Positions 1 through 12,881 of a stretch of 64,000 nucleotides of DNA are shown piece by piece. Source of the DNA: Mesocentrotus franciscanus (Eukaryota > Echinodermata > Echinoidea > Camarodonta > Strongylocentrotidae). The notes beneath the pieces were generated by a model. That model ran no database searches, was not told where the DNA came from, and worked only from the letters and a program-made list of their open reading frames with translations. The translations under genes and the position numbers were made by a program. The stretch is from assembly GCA_037976565.1 (NCBI GenBank), contig CP137675.1:18626446-18690445 (forward strand), in the 5' to 3' direction. Within the stretch, counting starts at the first letter, position 1. Every line of letters begins with the position of its first letter.

Positions 1-1514
1 ATCTATCATGTCTACACGTAGACATTGGTGTGCTGCTTCAATAAGAAGAACTTTATGTGACACATAATATTTGCTAGTGCAGACATGCAGTGTCTAATAG
101 ATTACTCAAAATTGGTTACGCGCTGTCACTAATTAGTTTCTCACACTACAAATAACGGTGAACTGTTTTGCTCACGTGTGTATACATGCGAACACTATTA
201 ACTTCATGCTATGTGTGTATCTATTCTCGTACCATCACTCCATATGAAATTAGATACATAAAATATGCACCAAGAACATAATTACTTGCACGAAATGATG
301 CGACCTTAAGAAACGAAGGAACTTTCAATAAAAACAATTATCGATGAAAAAATAACTTATCCATGTTAACAGTGAAGTCTTAACATGCGAAATATAAGAA
401 TCACATTTGGAGGAACCATGTGGCAATTATACAATTATAATGAACACAATTTCTTTACAACATTTCCAATTTCGATTTCAGGTAACTAAGGACGAGATTA
501 AATGCGCCTGTACGAATTAGCATCTTTTGCATGAGTAATAACAGGCGAACATTGAATAATAATGACATCACCAAGCTATCCATATCAAGAATTTTAATGA
601 ATCCTGGTCAAAACTCATAATATTCAATTTCATTAATCGTTTAACTTTTCCATTAAAAAAACAAGCTTTTATGATCCTTCCAACCCCAGTGTTTTTTCCT
701 CTCATGTATATTATTTGTTATGTGGTAACCCATTTAGATATTCCAAATATAGCTCTGCCTATCTCATGATATATATCTTAAGATAGCTCTTATATGGTAG
801 CTCTTATATGTTTCGTACGCGCAAGTAGACCGATGCCCGGTTAATTTTTTTTCGCTATACTGCCCAGCAGTCAGAAACGTATTTCATGCCTGCAGTTATG
901 ACCAATCTGAGGCATAGAATCTTCATAATTATGCGCAATATAAAATAAAATAACTACTATTTTCAGGAAACCCATGCATGCTATTTCCCTTGATAATTTG
1001 TATTCTTTCCTGTCGCTGTGAAATGGGAAGTGATGAATCTATTTGTGGTCTCACCAAACTCTCACATAGATCATAGCTTTACATTGTCAATATCTAGAGA
1101 GCACGTTTTAGCTCTTAACCGCCAACATCAAAGTTTAGTCCAATGATTCATGTTATTGAAATTCATGTTCTGTGAGTCACGTTCTTCTCAGGCAGTAGAC
1201 TGGATATCCTGGTTTTCAATCCACTCAAAGCCACAAAAGACCCTCGAACTCTGATTTGAATCTTCATAAATACTAAACGATCATAATCATAACGAAAGCA
1301 CCATGCCAAGAAACTTGCTTCTGTCGAAGGTTTCATACAAAGCTTAGAAACAAGATGAAACGTAATTCTGACTTAAATTTTGTTTACGACATTGGCTGGG
1401 AGATGGATAATTCTTGTCCTTATTTTGGTCAAAATTCAATATAAGCAGTTCTTTTGGCATTTCTCACCATGGATTTTAAAATGTATTGATTTCCCACTGT
1501 AACAAAGCGAGTAG
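1..1514. other. AT-rich intergenic DNA, no gene seen
   Basis: All six frames are broken by frequent stops. No coding segment, RNA gene or terminal-repeat element was recognised. A short direct repeat of AGCTCTTATATG occurs near 785-812. Nothing else stands out. Confidence 0.6.
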
Positions 1515-1735
1515 AGAATGCTTGGTCTTGTGGATAATTCAACGGTTTATGGATTTTATGGTCTTTTGTTCGAGTCCCAGCCGTGGCACTAATAATGCCA
1601 TTTGGCAAGACAATAATCTACATTTTCACTGTGAACTTAGGTGTGGAAAATGGGCTCCAAGTTTACAGTAAGAAACTACTTGAACTGCTTCAGTGCCTTC
1701 GGACAGTTTGGCTAAAGCCAGGGTAATAGTATTAA
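1515..1735 (+). mobile_element. SINE-B copy, tRNA-derived (diverged)
   Basis: A box-A-like TGGTCTTGTGG at 1523-1533 is followed about 35 bp later by a box-B-like TGTTCGAGTCC. Then comes CCGTGGCACTAAT and a TTTGGCAAGACAATAATCTACATT segment. The same order and wording recur at 61,981-62,200, and in part at 13,720-13,945, so this is a dispersed SINE family and not a tRNA gene. The 3' end is diverged and its exact boundary is uncertain. Confidence 0.65.
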
Positions 1736-4700
1736 TTGAGTTCGTCACATAATGTGTCTATATCCTTCAAACTTACATAATGTAAAAAGGGGGGAAAATG
1801 TTCAATTTGATGAGAGTCATTTGCAAGACGAAATTCGTTAAAGGCACATGTACCTCCAAGTAGATTTCCGTGGTCTGTCGACAATAATTAGAATTATGAC
1901 TGATTTTGAAAGGACAGAACAATGTCAGTTGGTTTGCCTAGTATTGTTTTAATAGTTCTCTCATTCATGTACACTTACTCATACTCCTTACGATTTTAGT
2001 ACTACACATATAGTCTGAGTAAACATAAACCATGACAGCGGAACAGACCAAATTATACACTGTCACCCATGAATAAATTCATCAAACCTCTTTTAATTAA
2101 ATGATTGTGACAATTTGATTTATTCTTGACAAATAAAGTTTATATCTTCTCAGAGCCTTATTGATCAATCTAAAGAGTCATAGAGATTGATCTGAAAGAT
2201 TATGAGAAGGCAATTAGGCAATTATAAACTGTATCCATTACGAATAATTCATATCTTCACAATCATTTCATGAAATTACTCCACCTCTATGGGCAACAGT
2301 GTACATAATAAAGTTCCAGTGGAAACAGGCCTGTCTACCCATCCCAGAAGACATAATCAAGATTCATGTTCTTAATGTTAAGGGAAACGACCGATTACTG
2401 GGGGTATAACGTTAGTTCCTTTCAAAGCAACTTGCCTAATTAAAACCAACATTAATTATGTCCTTACTAGAGAGATGAATTTAAGAGAGAAAGAAAGAAA
2501 AGGAGAAAAAGACCACCCAAAAAGACAAAAATCAAACGATGGGAAAAGAGTTGGAAAGAAATGTTCATCCCACAAGGTGGGAGAAAGTTCGATGATATTT
2601 CGGTAAGGCGAGAAAACTGCAGCCCCCTCTATCACCCTTCCCTCTTATTTTACAATTATGTATTCATATTATATAAATCACAGTTTTGCACCAATCATGA
2701 CCTGGACGATTCAAGCTCCCACCTGCATTAGCATTATCAAAGAACTCAAACTCAGACTTTAATTTAATAATATAAGATTACAATCGAATTAGACAACAGA
2801 TGTGCGTCGAGAATAGAATTCGACTTCGACTAATCCATTGTTTTCTTCCATCTTATTTGTTTTTAATACACACAAAATAATGTGTGGTAGAAAAACGACC
2901 GTGCACAGCTTCATTTTGACAACAGTTACATGTATATGCGTAAGGAAAAGGACAACACCCTTTACATTTCGATAAGCTCGCGTCTATAGTGTCTGGCAAA
3001 TTTTCAAATATGAGGTTCAAAGATTAAGGCAAATGCAATAATTTACAAAAGAGAATGTGCCAAAGAGACTTTAAATAGACATTTTCCGACATCAGCTGCT
3101 TAATTGGTCCCATAACAGGTGATTTAGTCGTCATATATTAGAAATGTGATAATATATTTATCACAGTCTACAAAATACCATGGGTTATTTAATATATGAA
3201 CTGAAATTGAATATTAGAGAAAATTCGACTTCTATGATGAAAAAAAAGTAAAATGATTACTGGAGATAAATTGTACGAAATTACAATTATAACCCTTTTG
3301 GGAATCGATGTTCATGATATTGCCTAAAGAAGAGTTGTCATTCTAGAAAATATTTTTGGAGAGGAATTCCGGAGGAACAAAAGGTGTATTCCCTTAAACT
3401 TTTGTATTAATATGTTCTTAATAAGCATAAGTACGTCATTAAGCTGTCTTTCGGTTATTGTACGATTCATGTTCACTGTAATTGTACAATCATCGATATT
3501 ACTATTTGACATACAGTTATGTGGTAGATTATACCATATGGGGCCAAAAGTATACGAGCCCCTTCCTATATTGAAAATAATTATATATAACAAAACGAAT
3601 ATCATAAATGTTACTCTTGATGCCCCAAATGCCTCGAAAGTATAAAAGCCAAAAATAACTACATTATTTTGATTGGTGCCAAGGTATTCCTAGCAGTGTA
3701 ATAGAAATTAGATATGAATAGGAAACGACAGTCTCGTGTCTTTTCATTAAGGCCTTGAAGGTTATTGTTTCATTGTATAAAGTTATCACTCACTCAAAAA
3801 AACCTTGAAATTGACAGACAATACAACATAAAACAGACATACTTGGAAAGAGAGAGAGAGAGAAAGGGGGAATTGGTATGGATGAACTCTTTGGCAGGGG
3901 GTGATATAGAGAAGGCGAGTGGCAGTGTGGATATAATTGTCTGAATAGGAAATAAAGTAATCCTTTGAAATCATGAAGGAAAAAGAGAGAGAGATAGAGA
4001 GACAGAGAAAGAGATTTAACAGACAATCATACGGGGAAAGCAATAAATGATTATTCATACTTTGTTGGAAGATGAGACGGCAATTAAAGACAATTTATGA
4101 ATTAAGAGGGCTTTATGCGACCAAAATTAGCAAAAATGAAAAGTCATAATAATACTCAAGAAGAAAAGCAAAATACGAGGAAAGTAATAATTTCTCCATA
4201 CGCACCATCACGAGGTCCCTATGCGATCGACATCATGCAAAAATGAATACACATGATAATCAGACAAACACGTAGGGTAATCCCTCATTACAGGTGTTAG
4301 ATCGTACGTGCCAAACTATATTCTTAATTACGTTAATTAAGATATGAGTCTGCATATCGTAAGCCGCCTCATAATCCATTTTTACTCCTCAATCAGTATT
4401 ATCTTTGACTTGTCTACCAATTGAATTATAAAGGTATACGTGGATGAATGACTAACCCACTGAAAAAAGAAGAAAATCAGTTAATGAAAAGAGAGAAGAT
4501 ACGATGCTTTATTTAGAGTATGCGTACCGTCATAGGTGGGATGGTGTGTATGCGACTTAAGATAATTTCATAGTACTGTAATTAATAATCAAGTAGAATT
4601 GTCAAGTAACAAGGATAGCACACTATAATGTATGGAAAGAAAATATATCATATAACTACAGTTTGATGCTCTTGAATCTCTTATGTCATATTTGGGCCCT

Positions 4701-5481
4701 TAAAATCAGATTTTGGGTACCTGTGACATAACTTTGTCTATCTAAGCATTATACCCACAACGTATCATTGTATTTTGGTACCGGAAATAGAGATTTGTTG
4801 TCATCCTATAACCCCAGAAAATAGGTCAAAGCAGCCCTCTTGAATCTCTAGTGTAAATGATTCTTTTGGCCCTTTGGAGCAACTTCAAGGCCCATGTGGT
4901 CTTCTGTTGGCCTTAACCTAAACCATATTTCATTGTACGTGTATTATTCATAGTGAGTTTTCTACACCAAACGAACATTTTTAGCCAAAGTATTTGTTCT
5001 GAAATGCATTTTAAAAAACTGGTGGGCCCCTGTAAAATAAAATGTGGGCACTTTGGGCACCGATTTTTTCCAAAATTGGTCCGTGGCATAGTTTTCAGTA
5101 TTCAAAAGAAGGAATCAGCATTCAAAAAAAAAAGTTGAACACCATCTCTCTGTTGGAGCCATCTGTGTACCTAACTAAATTATTCAGCGCCTCATTTTCA
5201 GAGACGAGACGAATAACAATTAGCACATAGTAAAGACTAGCATCTTGCAGTTGTTGTTCCATCTCATGAACATCCCCCCTTACATGGCGTAGCTACGGCA
5301 GAGCACCGGAAGTAAGTGCCTATTGAAATGGTGAAAATGTGGGAAAGGATCGAGAAAGGAGAAAGAGGGAAAGAAAGGAAGAGGTCAAGGCAACGTGAAA
5401 AGAAGATGTTACACCCTTCCCCACCTCCCCACCATTCTATGACCTTGTTTTTTCACCCACCTGAGTTTCTGGTGACCCACT
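1736..5481. other. Intergenic DNA, no gene seen
   Basis: Only short stop-bounded ORFs without family resemblance are present. GA-rich runs lie near 3849-3866 and 3982-4014. A short inverted repeat (GATCAATCT ... AGATTGATC) is at about 2163-2192. Later exons of the minus-strand Ig gene at 5.9 kb should lie in this direction, but no second Ig domain with the Cys-Trp-Cys pattern was recognised here. Confidence 0.5.
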
Positions 5482-5489
5482 CCCGTGAC

Positions 5490-5619
5490 CAGGGCCGTAG
5501 CCAGAGTTTGATGTTTGGGGGGGGGGCACATACATGTAATTGATCGACGTCCTGGGGAGGGTCTAAGAAGAGGGTGTCTGATCTTGGAAATTTGGGGCAC
5601 CCCCGTGGCTACGGGCCTG
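5490..5619. mobile_element. hAT-type MITE, 130 bp, with 8-bp target duplication
   Basis: The left end reads CAGGGCCGTAGCCA and the right end is its near-perfect inverse (reverse complement CAGGCCCGTAGCCA). The element is flanked on both sides by the 8-bp direct repeat CCCGTGAC (5482-5489 and 5620-5627). An 8-bp duplication and CAGGG-type ends are the signature of the hAT superfamily. The element is non-coding. It lies in the 3' direction of the minus-strand Ig exon, so it is probably within that gene's first intron. Confidence 0.88.
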
Positions 5620-5906
5620 CCCGTGACCCTGGTGACACCAGTGCCTCCCCCCATGGGATAGCCTGCGCTACGCTTCTGTCCCTGCTTCGGCTTCAATTTG
5701 AATATCAAACAACGATTGGTCCTTGTGAATTTGTGATGTTTTGAAAATAAGAGGCATGGTCTGAAAGTTAATGTATTTGTAACTCACTGTGTAACAAGTT
5801 GACAAGACTGGCTTAAACAAAGAAATAACACACAACCAACAAACAGACAAACAAAGAAACAAATAACAGCCCAAATTATTAGCAATGGTATGCTCATCAA
5901 ACTTAC

Positions 5907-6368
5907 CCTTCTAACTTTTGGGTCGCCATTTAAGGTGGTTATGTAACACAGCGGCGAATCGTCCGACGGAGCGATCAGAATAGTCACTCTGGCTGAAGCC
6001 AGTGTGTTGAACCTGCCGATGCCGTTGGCATAGCCACACTGGTATGTTCCGTCATCGGCGAGCACGACGTTGGATATCTGCAACGTGAAGACGTCTTGTG
6101 CTCGATCACCGATGATGGAATAGCGACGCCGCTGATCAGCCGGTACGCGGGTATAGATGGTACGATCGTGGCTGAGGTATTCGTTGGTCTCGGGTCGATA
6201 CCAGTAGACCGTGATACCCGCCTTCTGGTCGACGTCGCATATGAGTGTCACCGTAGCTCCTGGTCGAACTAGGGCCGTTCGGGGTCCCTGACGAAGATTG
6301 ATGGCATTCGTCCTCGAAATTGTGAAGGAAATCAAAACCAACAACGACGCGACAATTTGAAGCTTCAT
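5907..6368 (-). CDS. First coding exon of a secreted or membrane V-type Ig-domain protein (partial)
   Basis: The exon encodes 154 residues from an ATG with A at -3. Residues 1-22 form a hydrophobic signal peptide. Residues about 27-131 are a V-type Ig domain with C44, the W56 core Trp in VYWYRP, and the DxGxYxC motif ending at C111. Residues 132-154 begin a second domain (SPLCY). The exon ends exactly at AGAAGG|GTAAGT, a consensus 5' splice site in phase 0 (donor G at 5906). Reading past it, the frame stays open to 5784 and adds a strongly hydrophobic stretch, so intron retention would give a single-Ig membrane protein. The Ig domain is a clear paralogue of domain 1 of the receptor at 22,676, for example RYSIIG against RLSILG and GTYQCGYA against GTYRCGFA. 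The ligand is unknown. Downstream exons were not found and may lie off the left edge. Confidence 0.82.
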
Positions 6369-6911
6369 TTTTTATCCCGTCAGTGATATAAGCAGATTGT
6401 AAAATCCCCAGTAAAATCCCTCTTAAACTCCACGTCGACGATTTTAGTCAAAAATATCTTCGCTGGGATAACGTCGAAGCTGTCTCTCAGAGATCAATAT
6501 CACAAATTTCAAAAGCGATGTATTTGAAACAAATAAATCCGAATTATTTCTTTCGAAAAATTAGTGTATTCCCAAACTCAATCCGTGTCAACCTTTGTTA
6601 AACAATTTCACTGCGAATCTGAAGCTTAAGCTGCATTTTATCTACAATCATACGTCTCCTACTCCTGGATTCATGCTCTCTGACACTGTACTGACTGAGG
6701 ATCTTCCGACGTAAGTTCATTCACCACTTTCTCCTGTTCTGTTCCAGCCAGAAAGTAAATCCCAGCTTAGTACCAAAGTGTCAGGTCCCTCCCCTTCTTT
6801 CTCCTTTTCCCCTTGATTACTCAGCGCTGGCGCTCCGGTACCTGGCCGACTGAGATAGAACGTACTCTCACTCACTCCGCTCAGTGGGTGCTCGATCCAT
6901 CCACAGGCATC

Positions 6912-6929
6912 TGACGTCAAGTCACGTGA
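6912..6929 (-). promoter_or_regulatory. CRE octamer beside a TCACGTGA E-box, candidate promoter element
   Basis: TGACGTCA (6912-6919) is followed two bases later by the palindrome TCACGTGA (6922-6929). These are the classical binding palindromes of CREB/ATF-type bZIP factors and of USF/MITF-type bHLH factors. They lie about 545 bp upstream of the start codon of the minus-strand Ig exon, in a locally GC-richer stretch (about 6780-6930). The position fits a promoter, but this rests on motif and position alone. Confidence 0.4.
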
Positions 6930-9614
6930 TCGCAACTGCTGAAACTTTCTTAGTCGCCGAAGCAGACGTTTTGTTGTTCGTAGTCTATTTTTATGTCACA
7001 CATTTGGCATGAATAATAAAATTGTGGTGGTAGAATTATCACAAATTTGCCATTTGAAGCACAAGATACATTATGATGGATCAAAATTAAGTAAAAAAGC
7101 AAATGACCTTTTCAAACTTTGTATTTTTCTCAAACAAAGTTGGTTCGTTAGTGATTGAGAATACAGAGTGTACATCAAATTTGGACTGGCAGGATAAATT
7201 TAGAATTTAGAAAATTCATGGTAGGAAGAAAAAACAAGATGTGTACAATCATTGTATACCAAGGTAAGAATCTATGCAATTTAAGGATCTGACATTATTT
7301 GTGAAGTGTAGTAGAAGTAGAGAGTAGCAGTTTATACCTACTTAATATACATACAAATGAAATAGGTCATTTCATACGTCCTGTGGTCCAAGTTATTACG
7401 ACAAAATCTTCTTGTTGCAGACCTAAAGATATATTTTCTCACCAGAAACAAATCAACTCTTAAAGTTAAACAATTGACTGTGTGCTTTTATGTTCTGGTT
7501 GACATTCATGCCATGCTCAGGACCGCGATCATTTTGCCACACAAAAACCCTTTTTAATGTATTTGTATTTCCTTTCCAGATTAATATGTAGTCGTATCTT
7601 AGTAGTTTGCATGATGCTGTACTCTAATGATTAAAACGGTCTGCATTATCAGACTATAGCAGTAGACGAGACACTACGATGAGATGAAGTGAGACGGAAC
7701 AGGGAATAAGGAAAAAGAGAAAAGTTGTTTGTTTCGACCTTTGACCTGCCTGCATTGTCTTCTTCTTTTCTCTACCCGAATGACTCATCCTATGACGTCA
7801 TGGAATGAAAGTTTTTCCTTCAAATTATTGATGGAGTTATTGATAAAATTCCTCACGCATAAAATTTAGTTATTTTTCCCCTATTTTACTTCCTTTCCTT
7901 CTAACGAAAAATGGAGAAGGCGTCTATTCATTCACGGCGAGGTTCTTATAGATTTTTATTTTCTCTCTCTCTTTAGTTTTGACGTATGTTCACTGGTTAC
8001 TATTGGGTTATCAGGCTGAAGCTCCTTGTTAGAATGAATAACTCCTTGGTCCAAGAAAATCAAAGAGTAGCATTGAAAAAAGACAAACTGAAACTGTTTG
8101 TCTTGCGCTCATCAGAGTAAAATCGCTATTCAAGCTTCTGTATATCCGTTTGCAATGGTATTATTCGATGAAGCTAAAAGTTACTTACACTACTTGGAGA
8201 CTGGAGAAAGAACAACGAAAGGGAGCAAACACTAAAGACCAGGGATGACATTTCAAACATAACAATCAATAAATTAAAGATGACCAAAAAAAAAGGTGTC
8301 GGGAATAATATGTAATGCAAAATTCAGGAGAAAATAAGATTTACAGAATAGGATTAGAAAGAAACGATTTATCAGTGAAAATCCTTAGTGATACAGTTAT
8401 CGCAATAATAAAAATGTACTGTCGTAATTATTTCAGAGATACATCTAAATGGATTTTTCATATTATTTTTTTGTAAAGAATGAATGCATGTAGAGTAAAA
8501 TTTTTCCTCATCCCGCTATATCATTAAGTCAAGACCTCAAGACACTGAATCTTAGACATCGCGTCCCGCAGCGCAGAGGGCTAGTATTACAACGTGTTGG
8601 TCCCTCCCCATCTCTTATAAAGTCATACGACATTCTCTCACGCCTACGTCTTAGGATATTTTCCATCTTTCTCCTTTTGGTTGCTGGTAAAAATAACGCA
8701 ATGCCAGGGGAGAGACATCGAGAGAAAAAAAATTATATTGATCTTCATCACTGACCCGAATATCTCAAGGATTCGTCATGCTTTATAGTCCCTTTATTTT
8801 CCCATTTTGCGAATGCCAACAGTAATAAAAGTTAAGGACGATTGTTATGATAAGCAAAGGAGATTATTCAAGGTTGTTGTGTTTTAAGTAGGTTGTCGAT
8901 GATCTGTCAGGAAAACGCATGTAAATAGGCAATTTGGTGATTATGCATTAACACAATGAGCGAATAACTTCATGGCATCGAAAATCCTAATGACCGATAT
9001 TTTGCTGGAAGAATAGATGAGCTGATTATATATAGTCAAGAAGGAAAATTGCATTCTCATTCCAAATACGCAATTTTTTGAGAACTGAAACGTAATCTCC
9101 GTAGGATGATTTAAAAATTATTATAAGTACATGTAGTAATGGCAGTATGCATTGTCATGAATGTACTTTGATGATCTCTTAAGGGACAGATTATTCGCTT
9201 TTTAATGACATCATTACATTTTTAAAAGTGTTTTGCTGTACATATCAATGGTATGTGAATGGTATGAATGACTTTATGAGTGACTGATAGCATGGAATCA
9301 GAGCTATCACGGCCTTGCAGAAAATCAGCACTTAGCTGATTGCAGACTGTTAGCCGTGCACAAATGAATAAACCCAACTCTCAAATTTAATTCATCTTAC
9401 ATCTGTTTTCATCACTCTTTAGTATAATCTTTAGCTATTTCTAAGATCTTTAACAGCACAATATCTCAATTGCTCTACTGGATACGTTTACTTTGAATAA
9501 TCGTATGAAATCACTGCAAAACAAGCACCACAACTGTTCTTTGTGATAAAATGCGAAAGGGAGATAGTGAGTGTGATGGGAGGTGGGATGGGAGGGAGGG
9601 GAGGGGGAGGGGGA
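6930..9614. other. Intergenic DNA upstream of the minus-strand Ig gene
   Basis: No coding segment was recognised. An AP-1-like TGACTCA (7781-7787) and a second CRE octamer TGACGTCA (7793-7800) lie six bases apart. They could be an enhancer for either Ig gene, but only the motifs support this. A G-rich tract lies at about 9570-9615. Confidence 0.45.
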
Positions 9615-9799
9615 GAAACAAAAGTGTTGAGAGGGCAGGGATAATAGTCTGACATCCAGCGCCTCGCTACTATTTTTTTCTTCTAAAAATGTAAGGTTAT
9701 TATATATCTTTTCTTCTAACACCATTGACCTTTCTTCAATTTAAATAATATGCATCAATATATTGTGTATCGTTTAACAGCATGAATAAAAATGTCAAT
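9615..9799. repeat. Dispersed repeat, copy 1 of a local pair
   Basis: This segment aligns by eye with 12,689-12,881. Both run from a GTTGAGA...GCAGGGATAAT block, through CCAGCGC and AATGTAAGGTTATTAT, to TGAATAAAAATGTCAA. Both are preceded by a G-rich run. No terminal inverted repeat was found. It is either a local duplication or two copies of an unclassified repeat. Confidence 0.65.
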
Positions 9800-10209
9800 T
9801 CTGGGTCATCCTCTGATAAAGTCCTTTCCCCCTTTTGGGGGGCTGCTGCTTTAGCGCTTACTCCAGTATAATATTATATGTATACTATTTTGATCTCGTC
9901 TCTTTAATATATCTTGTTATTTCACGATGCTAAGTGAAATAAAATAAAATGAATGAAAATCAGTTTCATTCATTAAAAAAAATTATGAGTTCAGAAAGTG
10001 ACCCACTTTCCGGAACTTATTTTGACCTTGCGTATGTCATTCGTGATCAATATTGGTATCACCGGTGTCACCTATAAAAAGTTGCCCCTTACATGATGGA
10101 CAGGTACGTTATACCACGTCATCCTGATTAAGATTGACTGCCTCTATCAGGTGGTCATCTTTAAAGGTGCACCTCAACATATATATAATACTCCCAAGGG
10201 AGCGGAGCT

Positions 10210-10330
10210 TGTGCACTATCATGCGCGTATTAGCAATTAAATCCAATGACCGGGGTAATAATAATTACAATGTAAAGCGCTTAGAAACGTAGTATTTAAA
10301 GCGCTATACAAATGTGACTATTATTATATA
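10210..10330 (+). repeat. SINE-type 3' tail (…AAGCGCTATACAAAT…TTATTA)
   Basis: The core AATGTAAAGCGCTTAGAAAC ... AAAGCGCTATACAAATG, then a TATTATTA tract, recurs at about 42,605-42,715 and 52,755-52,840. This arrangement is the 3' end of many tRNA-derived SINEs of marine invertebrates. No tRNA-like head is visible here, so the copy is 5'-truncated or its head is decayed. Confidence 0.6.
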
Positions 10331-10517
10331 TGCAAAAGGCAATCGGAAAGACTTTAACAAAATCGACCTCAGTACACTTTCAAAACCCTGTTGTATCTTG
10401 CCATATATAAATCATGTTCGGATTACGTAATGCGTAGTTGTAATGTTCGCATATTGTGCCTCAGGTTTTTTTAATGAAAGTTTTAGCGATCGTTTTAAGC
10501 CGAAGCGAAAGTGATGG

Positions 10518-10746
10518 TAATGTCTGTGGCACACGAAGCGTCATTTCCACTGCGCTATTACCTGCGCTAATCAAGCCTGTGAAGGGAATTAGTCCGCACG
10601 CCAGTTATTCAAAACAAAGCTTGTATTCTTTACATAATTGTTTTATTTTCTTTAATTTTGTACGATGTCATTTCCACATGGCGCGTCAAAGGCCGCCCTA
10701 GTTGCTGACGTATTCCTACCCAAATGACGCCTCGTGTTCAACAGGC
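10518..10746. mobile_element. MITE family A, copy 1
   Basis: The terminal inverted repeats read GCACACGAAGCGTCATTTCC on the left and the inverse of AAATGACGCCTCGTG on the right. Internal landmarks are ATTACCTGCGCTAATCAAGCC and CATGGCGCGTCAAAG. The same ends and landmarks recur at 14,109, 14,452, 14,831 and 58,507. The element is non-coding. The target duplication is not clear, so no superfamily is assigned. Confidence 0.75.
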
Positions 10747-12204
10747 AAATGGCTGCCACAGGGTGCCTTCTTCTTAATCTCTCTATTTGTCTATTCATGC
10801 CTCTTCTTTATTGCTTTAAGTTTTTTATTTAAATTCAAATTTCATCCTACTCGTCTTTACATCACATTTTCCTTTTTTTCTTCTTCAAAATAATTTACAC
10901 GGACAATTAAAAAAGAGATTATGGACCAAAAGATTCGAAGTTTGTATTAATGTTTTCTTTGGTTGCGAAATAATACCATCATACCGGTTTGCCAATGTCC
11001 TTTTCCAGGTCTTCGTGTTAGTCTTTGGTTTCCTTCCTAATAGAGGAAGGTATAACTACACGTTTCTTGAATCAAATAAACATGAATTATTTTGCTTTTC
11101 CATTGTTATTGTCTTCAAATTAGCTCTAGACGAATGCCCTTTTTACTTCAGGAATATTAAAGTGTGCTTCTTCATTACCAGAGCTTTGGGGATACACAAC
11201 TATGCATAATATATACAGTTTTATGTACGGGATTTCGGTACTTAAAAATTGCATTTGATTGTTTAAGACAATGTCAACCAATCATGCAGATTCAAGAGCT
11301 ATGCAGTTTACTGTGAAGCGAGGAATCCTGATTGGTGAATAGCTTCGATCGCAAGTATTTTTATCTTTAAACTGAAAATGTATGCACAATAATTCGTTCT
11401 AAATCCAGTTTATTAATATATCTTTGATATATTTCGTTCCCACATCATCAGCATTAATTAGTGAAATTTAATGTTGTTCTCATAAAAGATTAATATTTTT
11501 TATTAAAGCTAAAGGAAATCAAATACTCATTCATCACTTGGTGTAAGACTATAAAACTTCTTTTAAAGTTATCTATGCTCTAAAACAATCACGACAAATG
11601 TGTAAGGTTACAATCTAGATGAAAACAAAATCAGTTCAAGACTTATCTTGCGATGAACAGGTGATTTCATGCTTTAAAACCTGTCAGGACGAAATGAAAA
11701 TTCTTTTGGAATGAAAAACAGGTGTTTCTGAGCTTTAAAAATATTATGCCTACATCGAAAATATTTTGTGTGTGTTTGTGTGTACTGAAAAAAGAATTTC
11801 TATACTGTTAAAAGTATACAACTTATCAAAAATGGAAATGATATTATTAGTTGGTGCCTTTGAAGTGAACCTATAGCGTGTCGTACTCGGACGTGATAAA
11901 TTTCCTTAATGAGCCTGTTGCCGCTTTTCACCTGCCGGAACCAAAAGTTTACCCTTTTCGTCACCAAGCTCAGCTCAAGCGTTCAAATAAAATAAATTAA
12001 AATACTTCCAAAAACACCGTTAATGTAATCAGTCGGATTTGTTTAAAATCAACCTGGATTATTCACTTTTCACCTGACGTTGTAAGACTTGGACCATGTT
12101 GGTATTAGGTCTAATCCGGAGGAAGTATATCTGTAAATGAAAATCGGAAACAGAGGTAATCTTGATTTTGTGAGATCATCTTTGAATATAGGATATCGTC
12201 AAAT
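10747..12204. other. AT-rich intergenic DNA, no gene seen
   Basis: Only short unrecognised ORFs are present, for example 10,702-10,893 and 11,015-11,209. No family motif, repeat or RNA structure was supported. Confidence 0.5.
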
Positions 12205-12300
12205 AGAAGGAGAGAGGGAGAGAGAGAGGGGGGAAATAGAAGGAGCGAGGGAGAGAAAGAGGGAAGGAGGGAGAGAGAGAGAGAGAGAGAGAGAGATGTA
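12205..12300. repeat. GA-rich simple repeat
   Basis: A purine-only (GA)n/(GGGA)n tract. It is one of several GA-rich tracts in the window. Confidence 0.9.
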
Positions 12301-12688
12301 GGGGAGAGGTGCAGAGAGTGAGGGGATAGAAGAGATAAAGAGAGAGGATGGGGGAGGTAAAGGGATATATTAGGAAACGAAAAAGTTCTATGGTCTACGA
12401 TAATGTTTCAATACTGATAATAAATTAGATTACCATCATAGCTATTTTGGAATAGGCATTGAGTTCCTAATATCTTAGTCACACCGAATCCAACCCGACC
12501 AATCTTGTGGCCATACGTGGTAATGTAATTGTTTGTTCGGTCTGTCGTTGGTCTGATGTCGGCTTCGTTGATGTGACTGAGGTATACAAGTGAGAGAGGG
12601 TGAAAGTATCTGATTGACACACGTCTGTAAAAACCCAATACACACACACACACACGTGAGCGTGATTGGGGGTGGGGGGTGACGTAAA

Positions 12689-12881
12689 AAACGAAATTGT
12701 TGAGAATGCAGGGATAATAATCTGAAACCCAGCGCGATCCTATTATTTTGTTTCCTTCTAAGAATGTAAGGTTATTATTATTATTATATATATTTTCGTC
12801 TAACACCGTTGACCCTTTTTCATTTCATACACGTATAAAGATATCGTGTATTTTTTTTACCCCCGTGAATAAAAATGTCAA
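12689..12881. repeat. Dispersed repeat, copy 2 of a local pair
   Basis: It matches 9615-9799 over most of its length, with an expanded TTATTATTATTATATATAT internal microsatellite. The two copies are about 3 kb apart in the same orientation. Confidence 0.65.

Noticed and set aside
5907..6368. Rearranging antigen-receptor V segment
   Set aside because: The V-type domain carries its own G strand, with no J-type FGxG motif. It is followed by a splice donor and not by a heptamer/nonamer recombination signal.
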